A stretch of 64,000 nucleotides of DNA from Neocallimastix lanati (nom. inval.). Its lineage: Eukaryota > Neocallimastigomycota > Neocallimastigomycetes > Neocallimastigales > Neocallimastigaceae. Of this stretch, positions 12,116-24,572 are shown one piece after another. The stretch covers positions 1 through 64,000 of the forward strand of contig JACVTC010000255.1 in assembly GCA_016946835.1 (NCBI GenBank), written 5' to 3'. The notes under the pieces were generated by a model. The model was not told where the DNA came from and made no database searches. It saw only the letters and a list, made by a program, of their open reading frames with translations. Each line of letters starts with the position of its first letter. Position 1 is the first letter of the stretch. The translations under genes and the position numbers were made by a program.

Positions 12116-13090
12116 ACTTATTTAAATAATTAATTTCCTCTTTTAATTTTAACTTTTAATGTAATAAAGTACAAAATATTGCTTATTTAAATAATTAATT
12201 TCCTCTTTTAATTTTAACTTTTAATGTAATAAAGTACAAAATATTGCTTATTTAAATAATTAATTTCCTCTTTTAATTTTAACTTTTAATGTAATAAAGT
12301 ACAAAATATTGCTTATTTAAATAATTAATTTCCTCTTTTAATTTTAACTTTTAATGTAATAAAGTACAAAATATTGCTTATTTAAATAATTAATTTCCTC
12401 TTTTAATTTTAACTTTTAATGTAATAAAGTACAAAATATTGCTTATTTAAATAATTAATTTCCTCTTTTAATTTTAACTTTTAATGTAATAAAGTACAAA
12501 ATATTGCTTATTTAAATAATTAATTTCCTCTTTTAATTTTAACTTTTAATGTAATAAAGTACAAAATATTGCTTATTTAAATAATTAATTTCCTCTTTTA
12601 ATTTTAACTTTTAATGTAATAAAGTACAAAATATTGCTTATTTAAATAATTAATTTCCTCTTTTAATTTTAACTTTTAATGTAATAAAGTACAAAATATT
12701 GCTTATTTAAATAATTAATTTCCTCTTTTAATTTTAACTTTTAATGTAATAAAGTACAAAATATTGCTTATTTAAATAATTAATTTCCTCTTTTAATTTT
12801 AACTTTTAATGTAATAAAGTACAAAATATTGCTTATTTAAATAATTAATTTCCTCTTTTAATTTTAACTTTTAATGTAATAAAGTACAAAATATTGCTTA
12901 TTTAAATAATTAATTTCCTCTTTTAATTTTAACTTTTAATGTAATAAAGTACAAAATATTGCTTATTTAAATAATTAATTTCCTCTTTTAATTTTAACTT
13001 TTAATGTAATAAAGTACAAAATATTGCTTATTTAAATAATTAATTTCCTTATTTAATTTTAACTTCTAATGCAATAAAGTACAAAATTTA
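12116..13090. repeat. 65-bp minisatellite, 15 copies, nearly perfect
   Basis: Units start every 65 bp (12116, 12181, 12246, 12311 and so on to 13026) and read gcttatttaaataattaatt then tcctcttttaattttaactt and so on. Fourteen copies look essentially identical. The last (13026-13090) differs and carries the variant ccttatttaa. The equivalent place in the paralogous segment (about 20187-20250) has a single unit of that variant form, so the last copy appears to be the ancestral one and the array expanded leftward from it. Confidence 0.95.
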
Positions 13091-13698
13091 TGTATAAATA
13101 GTATAAATAGTTTATTAAAAAAATATAGAGTCTTCTAGTAAGTATTGTAATGTGTTTTATTAAATTTAAATATAAATGGAAAATATAAATATTTAAAATA
13201 TATTAAATAATATTTATAATAAATAAAAATATTTTTTATATTTATAAACTTATTTAGAATTACAAAAATACAAAAATATTAATATTATACAAAAAAATCT
13301 AAAGGAACCAAATAGTAGTAATTGCTATATAAAAAACTAAATTTAAGATTTTTATTATAAAATGATGTAAATCCAAATAAAGTTTAATTTAATATAAAAT
13401 TTTAAATTTTAAGTCTGATAATTTTTCTAAATATCTTAAATTAATTAATCCTAATAAAGAAATTAATTTTTTTTTTTATTTATTTAATTATTTATGGTTA
13501 TAAATATATATTAATTAATTTTTAATAATATGATTCAATCTATACCTTAATTATAATTAGTTAATATTAATTTTCAACTTGTTAGAATGTTTATTAAAGA
13601 GATTAAAAAATTAATTTAATGTATTTTTTGGTTAAATTTATAAAATAAAAAATTTTTACATTTTTTTAAATTTATTTTAATTTATTTATTTATTTATT

Positions 13699-13731
<33 letters not shown>

Positions 13732-14555
13732 GGTGTATTTGTAAATAAAAATACTAACAATAGAAGTAATTAATAATTAGTACAAATTTATAGATTAGTA
13801 TTAATGATTAATTTAATTATTAAATATATATATATATTATTGTATGTATATTAATATTATAATTATTGTAGATTATTATACATATTTCATATCATCATTT
13901 TAAAACATTAATAATATATGCTAAATAAACATATATTATTCAATTAAAAAAAAAAAAGAATAAATAAAATTAATTGTAAAATGAAATATAAAATAATAAA
14001 TTATAATTATAAATTAGCTTTATTTATCTATAAAATAAAATTAATGATATATAAATAAATAATAAATTATTAATAAAATGGAACAATTTATTTGTAATTA
14101 TTAAATATATTTTCTATGACTGTATAATTTAACTTAGAGTATTGTTTAATAAAGTATTAAATTTCTATTTATAAATAAATTATTAAATATTATAAAGCCA
14201 AAAGTTAAATAAGTAATAATTTGAGTAAAAATAGTAACCTATGAAAACTACAGCAATGTAATTCAATATATATAGTATAAAAGAAATATATAAAATATGT
14301 ATATTTAAAATATATTAAATATTGTTTATAACTAAATAGGACTTATATAAATATATATACATATATTTTTTATTATCACATTATTTAATATTACAACATA
14401 TAAAATATTGAATATATAATCTTTATTCTATAATTTTTTATTATCACAATATTTAATATTACAACATATAAAATATTGAATATATAATCCTTATTCTATA
14501 GTAATAAATAATAATTTGAGTAATTAAAAACATAAATTACAATTTTAGGATAACT
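13091..14555. other. AT spacer, copy A of a duplicated non-coding segment
   Basis: No gene is visible. The sequence is collinear with about 20255-21810: shared stretches include the attacaaaaatacaaaaata block, the aaggaaccaaatagtagtaa block and the final region with tataaaatattgaatatata. Divergence is moderate, with many small indels, so the duplication is old compared with the satellite-linked duplication at the window ends. A T-run of 27 lies near 13704-13730, and a 60-bp stretch is repeated in tandem at 14370-14500. Confidence 0.7.
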
Positions 14556-14599
14556 TGATTATTCAATCAATGAAAATTATTAAAAAAAAAGGAAAAAGG

Positions 14600-15573
14600 A
14601 GTAACTTGTAAAATGAAAGAATTAGATATAACAACGGACAGATATAAAAATAATAGTTCTATTCCAAAGGATGAAATAATTTATAAGAAAAAACAATAAA
14701 AATTTTATTATTAATAATAAATACAAATAATATAATTATTATGATACGAAATCAATTGAACATCTAAATAAAAATAAAAGTATAAATACAAATTACAAAA
14801 ACAGTATCATAATGATAAATAAAAAAGAAAAGATATAGAGAAGAATATGAATAAGAATACAATGAGAAAAATAAAAAATATAAATATAATAAAATAATTA
14901 AAAATAAGACTTTTTAATATATATATAGAAAACAACTTTACACCACTTGTACGTACATTCTTATTTATTTGAGAAGAATTTCGATATTAAAAATTGGATT
15001 TTCAATTCTAATGTTAACAATGAGGATTTTTTTATAGATACAATTAAAATAGGAATGAACATAAGGAAAACGATTGTGAATGAAATTAATAATACCGGAT
15101 TTTTTAAAACAATCATTTTAAATAATGCTTTTTCTTTAACTGTTAAAAAGGAGTTAATTAATGCTCCATGCTTATTATAATTAATATTAGTTATTTTGAT
15201 ATTTATATAAAACTTTTAATTATAGTAATGAATATGAAATCAAAATATGATGTAATTGAATTGGCTTGTTCTTAATAAAGGAAATTAATTTAGAAATTGA
15301 TAACAATTACAATAATGTACACGAAAATTCACTAGAATATGCTATGGAGCATAATCTTTATGAATTTGTCAATTTACTTTTAAGAAAAGGATTTAGAAAT
15401 AATTATCGAGAATTTAATAAAGCAGTGGTTTATAAATAGTTAAAGTTATTAAAAGCAGAAATATTGATATACTTTAAATACTATTAAATAATTTTAAAGG
15501 TAATATTCATTGGATTGAAATACATAAAGTATGTGCAATAATGCTTGCAGTAGATTTTAATGATTTAAATATC
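14600..15573 (+). pseudogene. Degraded paralogue of the C-terminal half of the ankyrin-like gene
   Basis: Translated pieces match the 1664-aa protein in order. Near 14935 the DNA reads nearly as its codons for FTPLVSDYLF, and 15310-15420 encodes ENSLEYAMEHNLYEFVNLLL against KNSLEFAIEYNLYNFVELLL in the intact gene. The frame is interrupted by several stops and shifts; the longest open piece (14947-15180) is only 77 codons. Homology ends abruptly at about 15573, after the equivalent of DSNDLN, where a chitin-binding gene fragment in opposite orientation begins. The copy matches only part of the gene and is clearly dead. Confidence 0.85.
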
Positions 15574-16345
15574 TTAATATTATTATCACAATTACCAAAT
15601 TGACTCTGACATCCGATACCACAGTGATCTGATGTAGTACCACACCATCCGAATTTACTACAACATAAACCATCAGCGCATTTACCATACTCTTCACCAC
15701 ATCTATCTGTAATATCATCTATATCTTTTTCATTTCCAGTAGAATTAATTTCATTACAAATTCCAAATTCTAATTGACAACCATCAGAACAGTAATCAGA
15801 AGTTTTTCCACACCATCCATATTTGCTACAGCAGTATCCTTCATCACAAGAACCATATCCATTTCTACATTGACTTTTAAATGTTGGTTTTACTAATGAT
15901 GTTGTTTTATTTGATTTTGGTTTAGTAGATGTTATTTTTGTAATAGTAGATCTGACTCTAGTAGTTGTATTTTTACTAGTAGTATTTTTACTATTTATTA
16001 TAATAAATGACCAATTTCGGTCTGATAAATTTGTATTACATGTATTCATTTTAACTTTTATACTATTATTATTTCTATTTTTTTTATTATTTAATAAAGG
16101 TTTACTACTTTCAAGGATTCCGAGACAAAGACTATCGTTATATGAAGTCCATATAGCTTCTTTACCATATGAAAATTTTTTATCTTCTATTTTAGTTTCA
16201 CTTTTACTACATAAATCTGTTAATACCACGCCATTTTTTTTAATATTTAAACATATATTTGTATCATATTTATTAACGTAATACCCACTTCCCGAAATAG
16301 GAATAATCCATTGCTGTTTAGTATTTGTTTTAGAGCAAGCATTGG
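15574..16345 (-). pseudogene. Inverted fragment of a secreted CBM18 (hevein-type chitin-binding) protein gene
   Basis: On the minus strand this encodes two hevein-type domains at about 15770-15885 and 15590-15705, each with the CCSK[YF]GWCG core and the SDYC/SDHC motif that form the chitin-binding site; all eight framework Cys appear present. They follow a Thr/Ser/Lys linker and an N-terminal Cys/Trp-containing module ([14 protein letters not shown]) that resembles the C-terminal module of the subtilisin at 52935-56384. The open frame of 299 codons (15507-16406) is chimeric: its first ~20 codons are antisense to the Ty3/gypsy remnant and its last ~25 are antisense to the ankyrin relic. It therefore lacks its own signal peptide and natural ends, and is best read as a relocated gene fragment; the domains themselves look undamaged. 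Confidence 0.75.
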
Positions 16346-17367
16346 TTAGAAATAGATGGAATTTTGGTAAGAAAGGACAATTCTGAGTAAGTTTACATGC
16401 CCACAATGGTTAAGAAAACAATCATACAACTTTAACCATGACTCGGAGTATGTAAGTCACTTAGGTATTGATAAAACCTCAGACCTGGTGTCAAGAAATT
16501 TCTATTAGCCAAAGATGAGGAAGGATATTTCAAGCTATGTAAAAGTTCGTAAAAACTGCGTTACTAAGAAAGATAACAGACACAAAGAATATGGTAACGC
16601 ATTGAGAGTTCCAGTTGCAGATTTGTCGTAGCAATAAATCCAACTATATTTTATTATGGATTTACAAGTAAAGTGTTAGTAAGAACAGATGAAGGTTATC
16701 CTTGAGAAACAAAAAGAGAAGGTTCCACTTTGTGTACTGCGATAAAAAAACCAAAATGATTAACGTGATAAGATTCAAGCATTTGCTCAATGATAAGATG
16801 ACTGACAGTTTTGCCCATAACTTAGGAAATCTCAAGTATATCCTAGAGATTGCTCAAACTAGATACCTGGACAACCTGGACAATAGTAGAACAGATAACT
16901 ACCCCAGGTACAAGATATTAGATAAAATATAGTTAATGAAGCCAAAGAATTATGACGCATTACCTTTATTTAAATTACTCACTGGGAAGTTTGGAGCATT
17001 CAAGTTAATAGGTGTAGATGAGGCTACGAAGAACTACAAACTCGAAATTAGTCGTTCTCAATTCTCCATCATGTACCCAGTATTAAATGTATTTGAATTA
17101 GAGCCATATTATAAACTAACAAAGACATTAGTACCAACTCCTAAGGGTAATCAAGTAATAATTCATATCCAAGGCTCAAGAAAACATCAAGGATAATATC
17201 AGTACCTTGTTTCTTTCAAGAAAGATAAACAAGTGTTGGTAAATGCCGATGTAATTGATTGCAATCCTCATTATGCAGATATGCTGGAGGATTACCAAGA
17301 TTTTAGTTATAGTCTGTTTACAGCTAACGCCGTCAACAATTAGTAGCTTCTTCTTTGGGAGAGGCCT
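16346..17367 (+). mobile_element. Ty3/gypsy LTR retrotransposon fossil: integrase and downstream part
   Basis: Translated pieces in order resemble Ty3/gypsy polyprotein: the zinc-binding integrase N-terminus (HDSEYVSHLGIDKT followed by a CxxC-type pair), part of the integrase core, and the C-terminal region with a typical LNVFELEPYY segment. A purine-rich tract at about 17355-17366 precedes TGTAACAG, the expected polypurine tract and 3' LTR start. Protease, reverse transcriptase, RNase H and the 5' LTR are absent; the left end is cut where the CBM18 fragment begins. The coding part is broken, with several interruptions, so an old insertion is likely. Base composition is less AT-rich than the surroundings. 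Confidence 0.8.
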
Positions 17368-17850
17368 TGTAACAGATATATATGGTCGAAAGTCACTTGT
17401 CATATGATATCATTATAGTAATATAATGTATCTTAAAATGGTTAGCAATTCCGGCTAATCAAATAAAATCTTAGATTAGTTTTGAAAGTTAAATATACAA
17501 TAATTTTATTTTCATTATTTTTTTTATTTTTTATTTAAATTTATTTTTAGTTAGTTTATAATAAATGATCTGTAGGTTTAATTTTATAGTGTATCCGATC
17601 ATTAAAACTTTATCTTGTATAAATATATCTAGTAATTGTAAAGTTAACACACTAGAGTTATTACTAAAGTAAATTATTATATCAAATTATATAAAATTAA
17701 AAAAAAAATTAATTACTTTAAAAATAAATAAACGACTTAACGTAATCCCAGCCAACTATTTACGAATAGAATGGAATAGTGCGGCGCTATATATTTTAAG
17801 TGTTAATAAATAATAATTAAAAATTAATTTTAGTGTTTCATACAACAACT
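17368..17850 (+). mobile_element. Probable remnant of the 3' LTR of the Ty3/gypsy fossil
   Basis: It starts with TGTAACAG directly after the purine tract. The right limit is uncertain; less AT-extreme sequence continues to about 17890 (agtgcggcgctatat, tcatacaacaactcg). No matching 5' copy is present in the window, so neither length nor age can be measured from LTR divergence. Confidence 0.4.
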
Positions 17851-17889
17851 CGAATAGAGAGGTGTTGAATTATCCTAGCCTTTAATTAT

Positions 17890-18389
17890 TTATTGGTTGT
17901 TATTTTAATTTATATTAAACTTAACTTTTACTGAAATTTGTGATAACGAATGAATTAATAACTATTATTTTGTTATAAAATTTTATTAATAATTCTTTAC
18001 TATATAATACTTTACTATATTCTTGATTTATTTTTAAAAAATGTAATCCAATATTACAATTCTAAATAATAAAATTATGAATCAAATTTTACTACGAAAA
18101 TAATTTATTTTATTATATATTAATTTAAACTTTATAAATAATTTTAATTCAAATTTAAATTAATTATTTTATTACTTATATTATTAAAAATAATTATATA
18201 TTAATATTTTATTGTTGTAAAAATTTATTATTAAAAGCTAAATATTTTTTTATAAACATAATAGTATTATTTTTTTATTAATATTATTAATTAAATTTAT
18301 TATCGAAAATTATTAATTAAATATTAATATAAAAAATTATTATTAAAATTTTTTAATTAACAATTACTGTGTAAAATACAAAAGAATTT
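17890..18389. other. AT-rich spacer
   Basis: Nearly pure A/T with no open frame, repeat array or recognisable motif. It separates the two retroelement relics. Confidence 0.7.
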
Positions 18390-18960
18390 TTGATATTAGG
18401 TATATTGAAATTTCTACATATAAATGTAATGATGCGAGAGAAATGGTTTTGTGAAGTTGAAAAGAGAGTGGAAAGCGATGAAACACGTAGTTAGGTTAGT
18501 GTGGCTAAATTTCGAAATATAGATAAAATCCTGCAGCAGAAGATAACCACAGGAAAAGGAAAATAAGCGGACATGGAATATAAATTTAGTAATATCGAAA
18601 CCTACTTGAAAGAAGACCACTAAAAAAGAAAGAAATTCCGACAAGGCCTTTAAGAAAAATTTTCTCTAAAATAATAATATTGAATTATTCATAAAAGATA
18701 ATCAAAATAGAAAAAGATGTATGGTGATGAATTAGAAGAAAATATTGAAAAATTAATTGCGGTAAATCAAACACAACAAAAAAGGATGAAAGATTGGAAT
18801 ATTTAGCCTAGAGAACTCAAGAGAATAGGCCATCTTTGATTAGTAACAAATTCAACCGTTTATTAATAGTAAAAGTTATGGACTGAAAATACCAATCAAC
18901 TTTAGAAAAGTTCAAAAAATGCCAAATCAAGGATGTAGTTATGACTGAAACAGTCACTCA
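18390..18960 (+). mobile_element. Possible LTR-retroelement leader/gag fossil
   Basis: This less AT-rich stretch carries a short Met-initiated frame near 18720 reading MYGDELEENIEKLIAVNQTQ, a charged, coiled-coil-like start reminiscent of retroelement gag proteins, preceded by about 330 bp of non-coding leader-like sequence. It is broken, short and lacks nucleocapsid, protease or LTR. Position 1 kb after the Ty3/gypsy fossil suggests, but does not show, a related element. Assignment is weak. Confidence 0.3.
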
Positions 18961-21900
18961 TAAAAATACTTTAATCAATTATAAAAATAAAGTATTAATA
19001 AAAATACTATAATGTAAAAATAAGAGTAAAGTATTAATAAAAAATATTTTAAAAATTATAAAAGTAAGATATTAATAAGAATATTTTAACAAAATATAAA
19101 AAAAATAGTGATAAAAATATATAATAATTAAATAAAATATAGCAGTATTTATAAAAATAATTTTATAAAATATAGTTGAAATGTATTTATTAAAGTATTT
19201 TAATAAAATAAAGTTAAGAAGTATTTATTAAAATACATTAATAAAATGTAGTTAGAAAGTATTATAATAAAATAGAGTTAAGAAGTATTTATTAAAATAC
19301 ATTAATAAAATGTAGTTAGAAAGTATTATAATAAAATAGAGTTAAGAAGCATTTATTAAAATACATTAATAAAATGTAGTTAGAAAGTATTATAATAAAA
19401 TAGAGTTAAGAAGTATTTATTAAAATACATTAATAAAATGTAGTTAGAAAGTATTTTTAGAAATAATTTTATAAAATATAATTAAATAATATTTATTAAA
19501 GTATTTTAATAGAAAACAGAAAGTATTTCTAAAAGGAAATTAATATAATATAAAAAAAAAGTATTGATAGAGATATAAAAATAATTAAATAAAACATTAA
19601 AGTATAGTATTAATAAAAATATTTTAATAAAATATAAAAAATAATTGATAAGAAATAATGTTAAAAAATTAATTCAATATGTTAATAAAGTTATTAAAAA
19701 ATTCATTTTAATAAAATATAAAAGTAAAGAATTTATAAAAACCATTAAGGAAATAAAAAAATCACGTTGTAATTTATTAAAATATTTTTAATAAAATATA
19801 AAAAAATATAGATAAAGAAATAAAAATAATTATATAAAATATTAAAATAAAATATTAAATACTATAATTACATAGAGCAATGTTAAATTTATAATAAATA
19901 TAAAATAAAAAATAAAATAAAAAGAATGATAATAATAAATATAAAATAAAAAATAAAATAAAAAGAATGATATAAGTTAAATTATAAAATAAAAAAAAAT
20001 AATATAAAATAACTTGTAAGTGTAAATATAAAAAATAAAAAATAAAAAAATGATATAAAATAAATTATATATAAAAAATAAAATATAAATAATTCTATAA
20101 ATAAATTATAAAATATGAAAAATCCATATATATTTATTCAATTCATATTGTATGACTAATGACTATGTAATTTTATTTAGACTATTGCGTATTTAAATAA
20201 TTAATTTCCTTATTTAATTTTAATTTCTAATGTAATGTAATAAAATAAAAAATACATATATAATAAATTATTTAAAAAAATAAGTCTCGTAGTAGTATAT
20301 TGTTATGTGTATTATTAAATTTAAATATAAATTTTAAATATAAATATTTAAAATAAATTAAATAATATTTATAATAAATAAATATATCTTTTATATTTAA
20401 AAATTTATTTAGAATTACAAAAATACAAAAATATTAATATTATACAAAGAAAATTATAAAGGAACCAAATAGTAGTAATTATAATATAAAAAAACGAAAT
20501 TTAAGATTTTATTATTAAATGGAGTAAATCCGAATAAATTTTAATTTAATATATAATTTTAAAATTTAAGTATGAAAAACAACTTAAATTAATTAATCCT
20601 AATATATATATATATAATAAAATTAATTTTTTTTTATTATTAATTTATTTATTGTTGTACAAGGTTTTAAAATATACATTAACTTTTAATAACATAATTA
20701 AATATATGCATTAATTTTAATTAAATTAAAAAATTTGATATTTTTTTAAATTTTTTTTATTTAATATTTAATAATAAAATTTATTTTAAAATATATGATT
20801 ATTATTATAATTATTTCAATTATTATAAATTTTACTTTTTTGGTATCCTAAAATGTAATAAATTTATCTTTATACTCTATAATATATTATAATTTGTTTT
20901 AAATTTTAATTTATATTAAAAAAAATTAATAAACAATAACATTTAATAATTCATATTAATTTTTAATGTTAAGTTAAACTATTTGATTATTACAATGAAA
21001 TAAAATTTATTTTTAAGTATACAATATAAGAAAATTATTATATTTATTAAATTGTTTTTTTCATTTTTTTAGAGTTGATTCGCAAATGAAAAACATCAAT
21101 ACATAAAGTATTTAATATTTAGTTCAAATTATTTTATAGATTAGTAATGATGATTAATTTATTTTTTATATATATATTATAATATATCTATTACTATTAT
21201 ATTTATTATATATGTGTTTGAAATATCACTTTTAAAGCATTAATATTTATGCTAAATAAATAAATAATTAATTAAAATAAAAATAAATAAAATTAAAAGT
21301 AAAACAAAATACAAAATATTAATTTATTATTATAAATTAACATTATTTATTTATCTATAAAATATAATTAAAAATATAATTATTGATTTATAAATACATA
21401 ATAAATTATTAATAAAACAGAACAAATTATTTGTAATTATTAAATACATTTTATATGACTGTATAATTTAATTTAGTATATAGTTTAATAAAATATTAAA
21501 TTTTTATATATAATTAAATTATCAAATATTAAATATCAAAAAGTTAAATAAGTTATAAATTTAGTAAAAATAGGAACCTATAAGAACCATAGTAATTTGA
21601 TTCAATAAAGTATAAAAAGAATATATAAAACTTGTATATTTAAAATATATTAAATTTTATTTAGTATGAAAAAATAGGAGTTAGAAAATAATATAAATAT
21701 ATATATTTTTAAATATAACATTATATAATATTACAAAATATAAAATATTAAATATATATAATCTTTAATCTATAGAAATAAATTATAATTTGATTAATTA
21801 AAAACAGAAAATACAATTTTAAAATTACATATTATAAAATAAGAATTAGAATTTATTGTTAATTTACAAGTTATTTAAAAAAATTAAATCATCTGATACT

Positions 21901-21968
21901 TCAAAATCCTTTTAATTAATTTTATCATAATATAAACATAGTTTTAAATTTATTTTGTTTTTAATTAA
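18960..21968. repeat. Copy B of a duplicated non-coding AT segment, including a private 64-bp tandem array
   Basis: It follows about 9540-10080 and 11500-14555 in order, with matching blocks such as the one around aaaccattaaggaaataaaa and the one around aaggaaccaaatagtagtaa. Copy A contains an extra block of about 1.4 kb (10080-11500) and the 65-bp array; copy B instead carries a private tandem array of period 64 at about 19210-19460 (agagttaagaagtatttatt and so on, four copies). The first part (18960-19860) belongs to the palindromic AAAGTATT/AATACTTT family. No gene is visible. Confidence 0.75.
21551..21968. repeat. 418-bp direct repeat, left copy
   Basis: Identical to 22493-22910 at almost every base (one difference seen, aaatataaca against aaatatcaca). 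Offset is 942 bp. It forms the right end of duplicated segment B. Confidence 0.95.
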
Positions 21969-22492
21969 GCTATTGGATATCTTGAATTTTATTAGCAAAT
22001 ATGCTAAGATATCTGCTCCTTTATGTATTGCTTGTTTGGAATAATATAATAATAAAAATCAATAAATAATTTAAATAATAAAATTTTATATTTTTTCATA
22101 TTTATATTAAAACTAATAATATAAATTTAAAATCTAAATGTTAAATAAAATAGTAATTTGAATTAGTAAAGTTAAGTACTTTACTAATTTATTAAAAGTT
22201 TAGCACTTTAAATTTACTAAAACTTAGTACTTTAAACTTTTAATATATAAATATAAAACTATAAAGTTATTATGAAATAAAATAGATAGTCATAGATAAT
22301 TATTTTTATCTTTTTTTCTTTTTTTTTTAACCTTTATCAAAAATAAAATAATAATATAAAAAAAAATAAATAATAATAAAAAAAATATAATAATAATAAT
22401 AAAAAATAATAATAAAAAAAAAATATAATAATAATAAAAAATAGTAATAATAATAAAATAATAATAATAAATAAAGGGTCAAATAGCAATGA
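21969..22492. other. Sequence between the 418-bp direct repeats
   Basis: This 524-bp interval has an inverted repeat at its left edge (GATATCTT ... AAGATATC enclosing TTAGCA/TGCTAA) and ATAATA microsatellite sequence on the right (22360-22480). No coding frame. It could be an insertion that accompanied the local duplication. Confidence 0.6.
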
Positions 22493-22910
22493 AGTTATAA
22501 ATTTAGTAAAAATAGGAACCTATAAGAACCATAGTAATTTGATTCAATAAAGTATAAAAAGAATATATAAAACTTGTATATTTAAAATATATTAAATTTT
22601 ATTTAGTATGAAAAAATAGGAGTTAGAAAATAATATAAATATATATATTTTTAAATATCACATTATATAATATTACAAAATATAAAATATTAAATATATA
22701 TAATCTTTAATCTATAGAAATAAATTATAATTTGATTAATTAAAAACAGAAAATACAATTTTAAAATTACATATTATAAAATAAGAATTAGAATTTATTG
22801 TTAATTTACAAGTTATTTAAAAAAATTAAATCATCTGATACTTCAAAATCCTTTTAATTAATTTTATCATAATATAAACATAGTTTTAAATTTATTTTGT
22901 TTTTAATTAA
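22493..22910. repeat. 418-bp direct repeat, right copy
   Basis: Second copy of 21551-21968. The repeat ends do not show TG...CA, no primer-binding site or polypurine tract is evident beside them, and the space between is too short for coding, so an LTR pair is unlikely; a recent segmental copy fits better. Confidence 0.95.
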
Positions 22911-24530
22911 TCAATTTTATTTATTTTATTAAGTTCTTATTTTTAATTACAAAAAATATTATTACTTTTATATCAATACATTTACATAATACAATCATAT
23001 TTTTGTAATAATATATATAAGCCTCAAATATTTAGTTAACATATACAATATTTATTTTAAATATATTTAAACTTAATAATTAATAAACTATAATAAACTT
23101 TATTTTTAACACATAGAATATAAAAAATTTAAAAAAAAATATAACATAAAGTTTTAATTATATTGATTTGAAATTAATTAATTAATCTGTAATCGTTTAA
23201 AAACAATATTAATTATAGTTTCTGATAAACTTTTAAATAAAATTATTTTTAATTAAAAAAATAAATATGGATAAATTATTATATAAATTTTTACATCCTA
23301 AAGTAATAACATAAGATTTTGATAAAACCGGAAATTTATTATATTCCATATCCTTATTTAGTATATTAAATAAAATTATTTTTAAAATGAAGTAATTTAT
23401 AATTTGTTTAAATTTTATATAATTATTTTAATTTATTATTAATTAAAGTTTCATTATATAACAATATCAATATTGACATAGAATATTCATTACTCATTTT
23501 AATTGTATTCAAATACCTTTATGTATGTAATAAATATAAGCAAAATAAGTAATTTATGGAAAAAAAATAAATAAAATAGGCGTAACACAGAATGATAAAT
23601 GATAAATAAATTATATATTTAAATTTTTAATAATAATTTTTAGTTAACTTTTTTTTAATTGTAAATAATTTAATTTTTTGCTTTTATAAAATTGAAAATA
23701 AAGTTTTATAATTAACAATTTCAATAAATTTATTTTAGCTCTTATATTATAATATAATTAATCTGGTTTTTTAACAAAAAAAAAATAAAAAAAGGAAAAA
23801 AATGTTTAATATTAGAAATATTTAAAAAATATTTTCAATAATATTATAAAATATATGAAACTGTTTTTATATTAGTATTAAAAAAAATATGATCTAATAA
23901 CTCAAAGAATTTTAATAAAAAAAGTATTATTACAATTATCTTCAATTAATATATAAGAATTATAAATTTTTTAAATTATACCTTAATAGGATAAAAAATT
24001 ACTTTAATATATATTTTAGACTAAATAATTAAATTATTTGAATATTTTTTTTTTTATTTTTTATTTTTTTATTTTATTATTTTTGTTTTTAAATATTGTA
24101 TATTTTATTTTATTTTAAAATTTATTATTAATAATATTGATATTAACATAACAATATTATTATTATTATAATTACAATTATTATTGTTACAATTATTAAT
24201 ATTATTATCATTAATTTTAATTTTAATATTACGATTTATTATTATTATTATTAATAGTATTATGGATTATAGATATATCTTTCATATTAACAATTTTTAA
24301 CACAAATAATTTATTACTAATTTAATAAAAATTGTTAATTCAAAAAATATGTATTCCTTAATAAAAATAATAATAAAAATTTTATTTTATTTTATTTTTT
24401 TTTTTATTTTTTAATTTAAATACAATTATTAATGAATTTATATATATTGTTATTACGGTTATTAATGCTATTAAGGGCATTACCTTTTAATATTAACTTT
24501 TTATATTAATTTTAATAATATTTTCAAAAA

Positions 24531-24572
<42 letters not shown>

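Noticed and set aside
12116-13090. CRISPR array
   Set aside because: Units are adjacent and identical with no unique spacers; this is a minisatellite in a eukaryotic genome.
16702-17196. Two short genes of 76 and 86 codons
   Set aside because: Both are pieces of the Ty3/gypsy fossil.
18414-18644. Minus-strand 76-codon gene
   Set aside because: Antisense of the gag-like relic, with no family features and no support from flanking sequence.
21551-22910. Miniature LTR element (TRIM)
   Set aside because: The direct repeats lack TG...CA ends, and no primer-binding site or purine tract is seen beside them.
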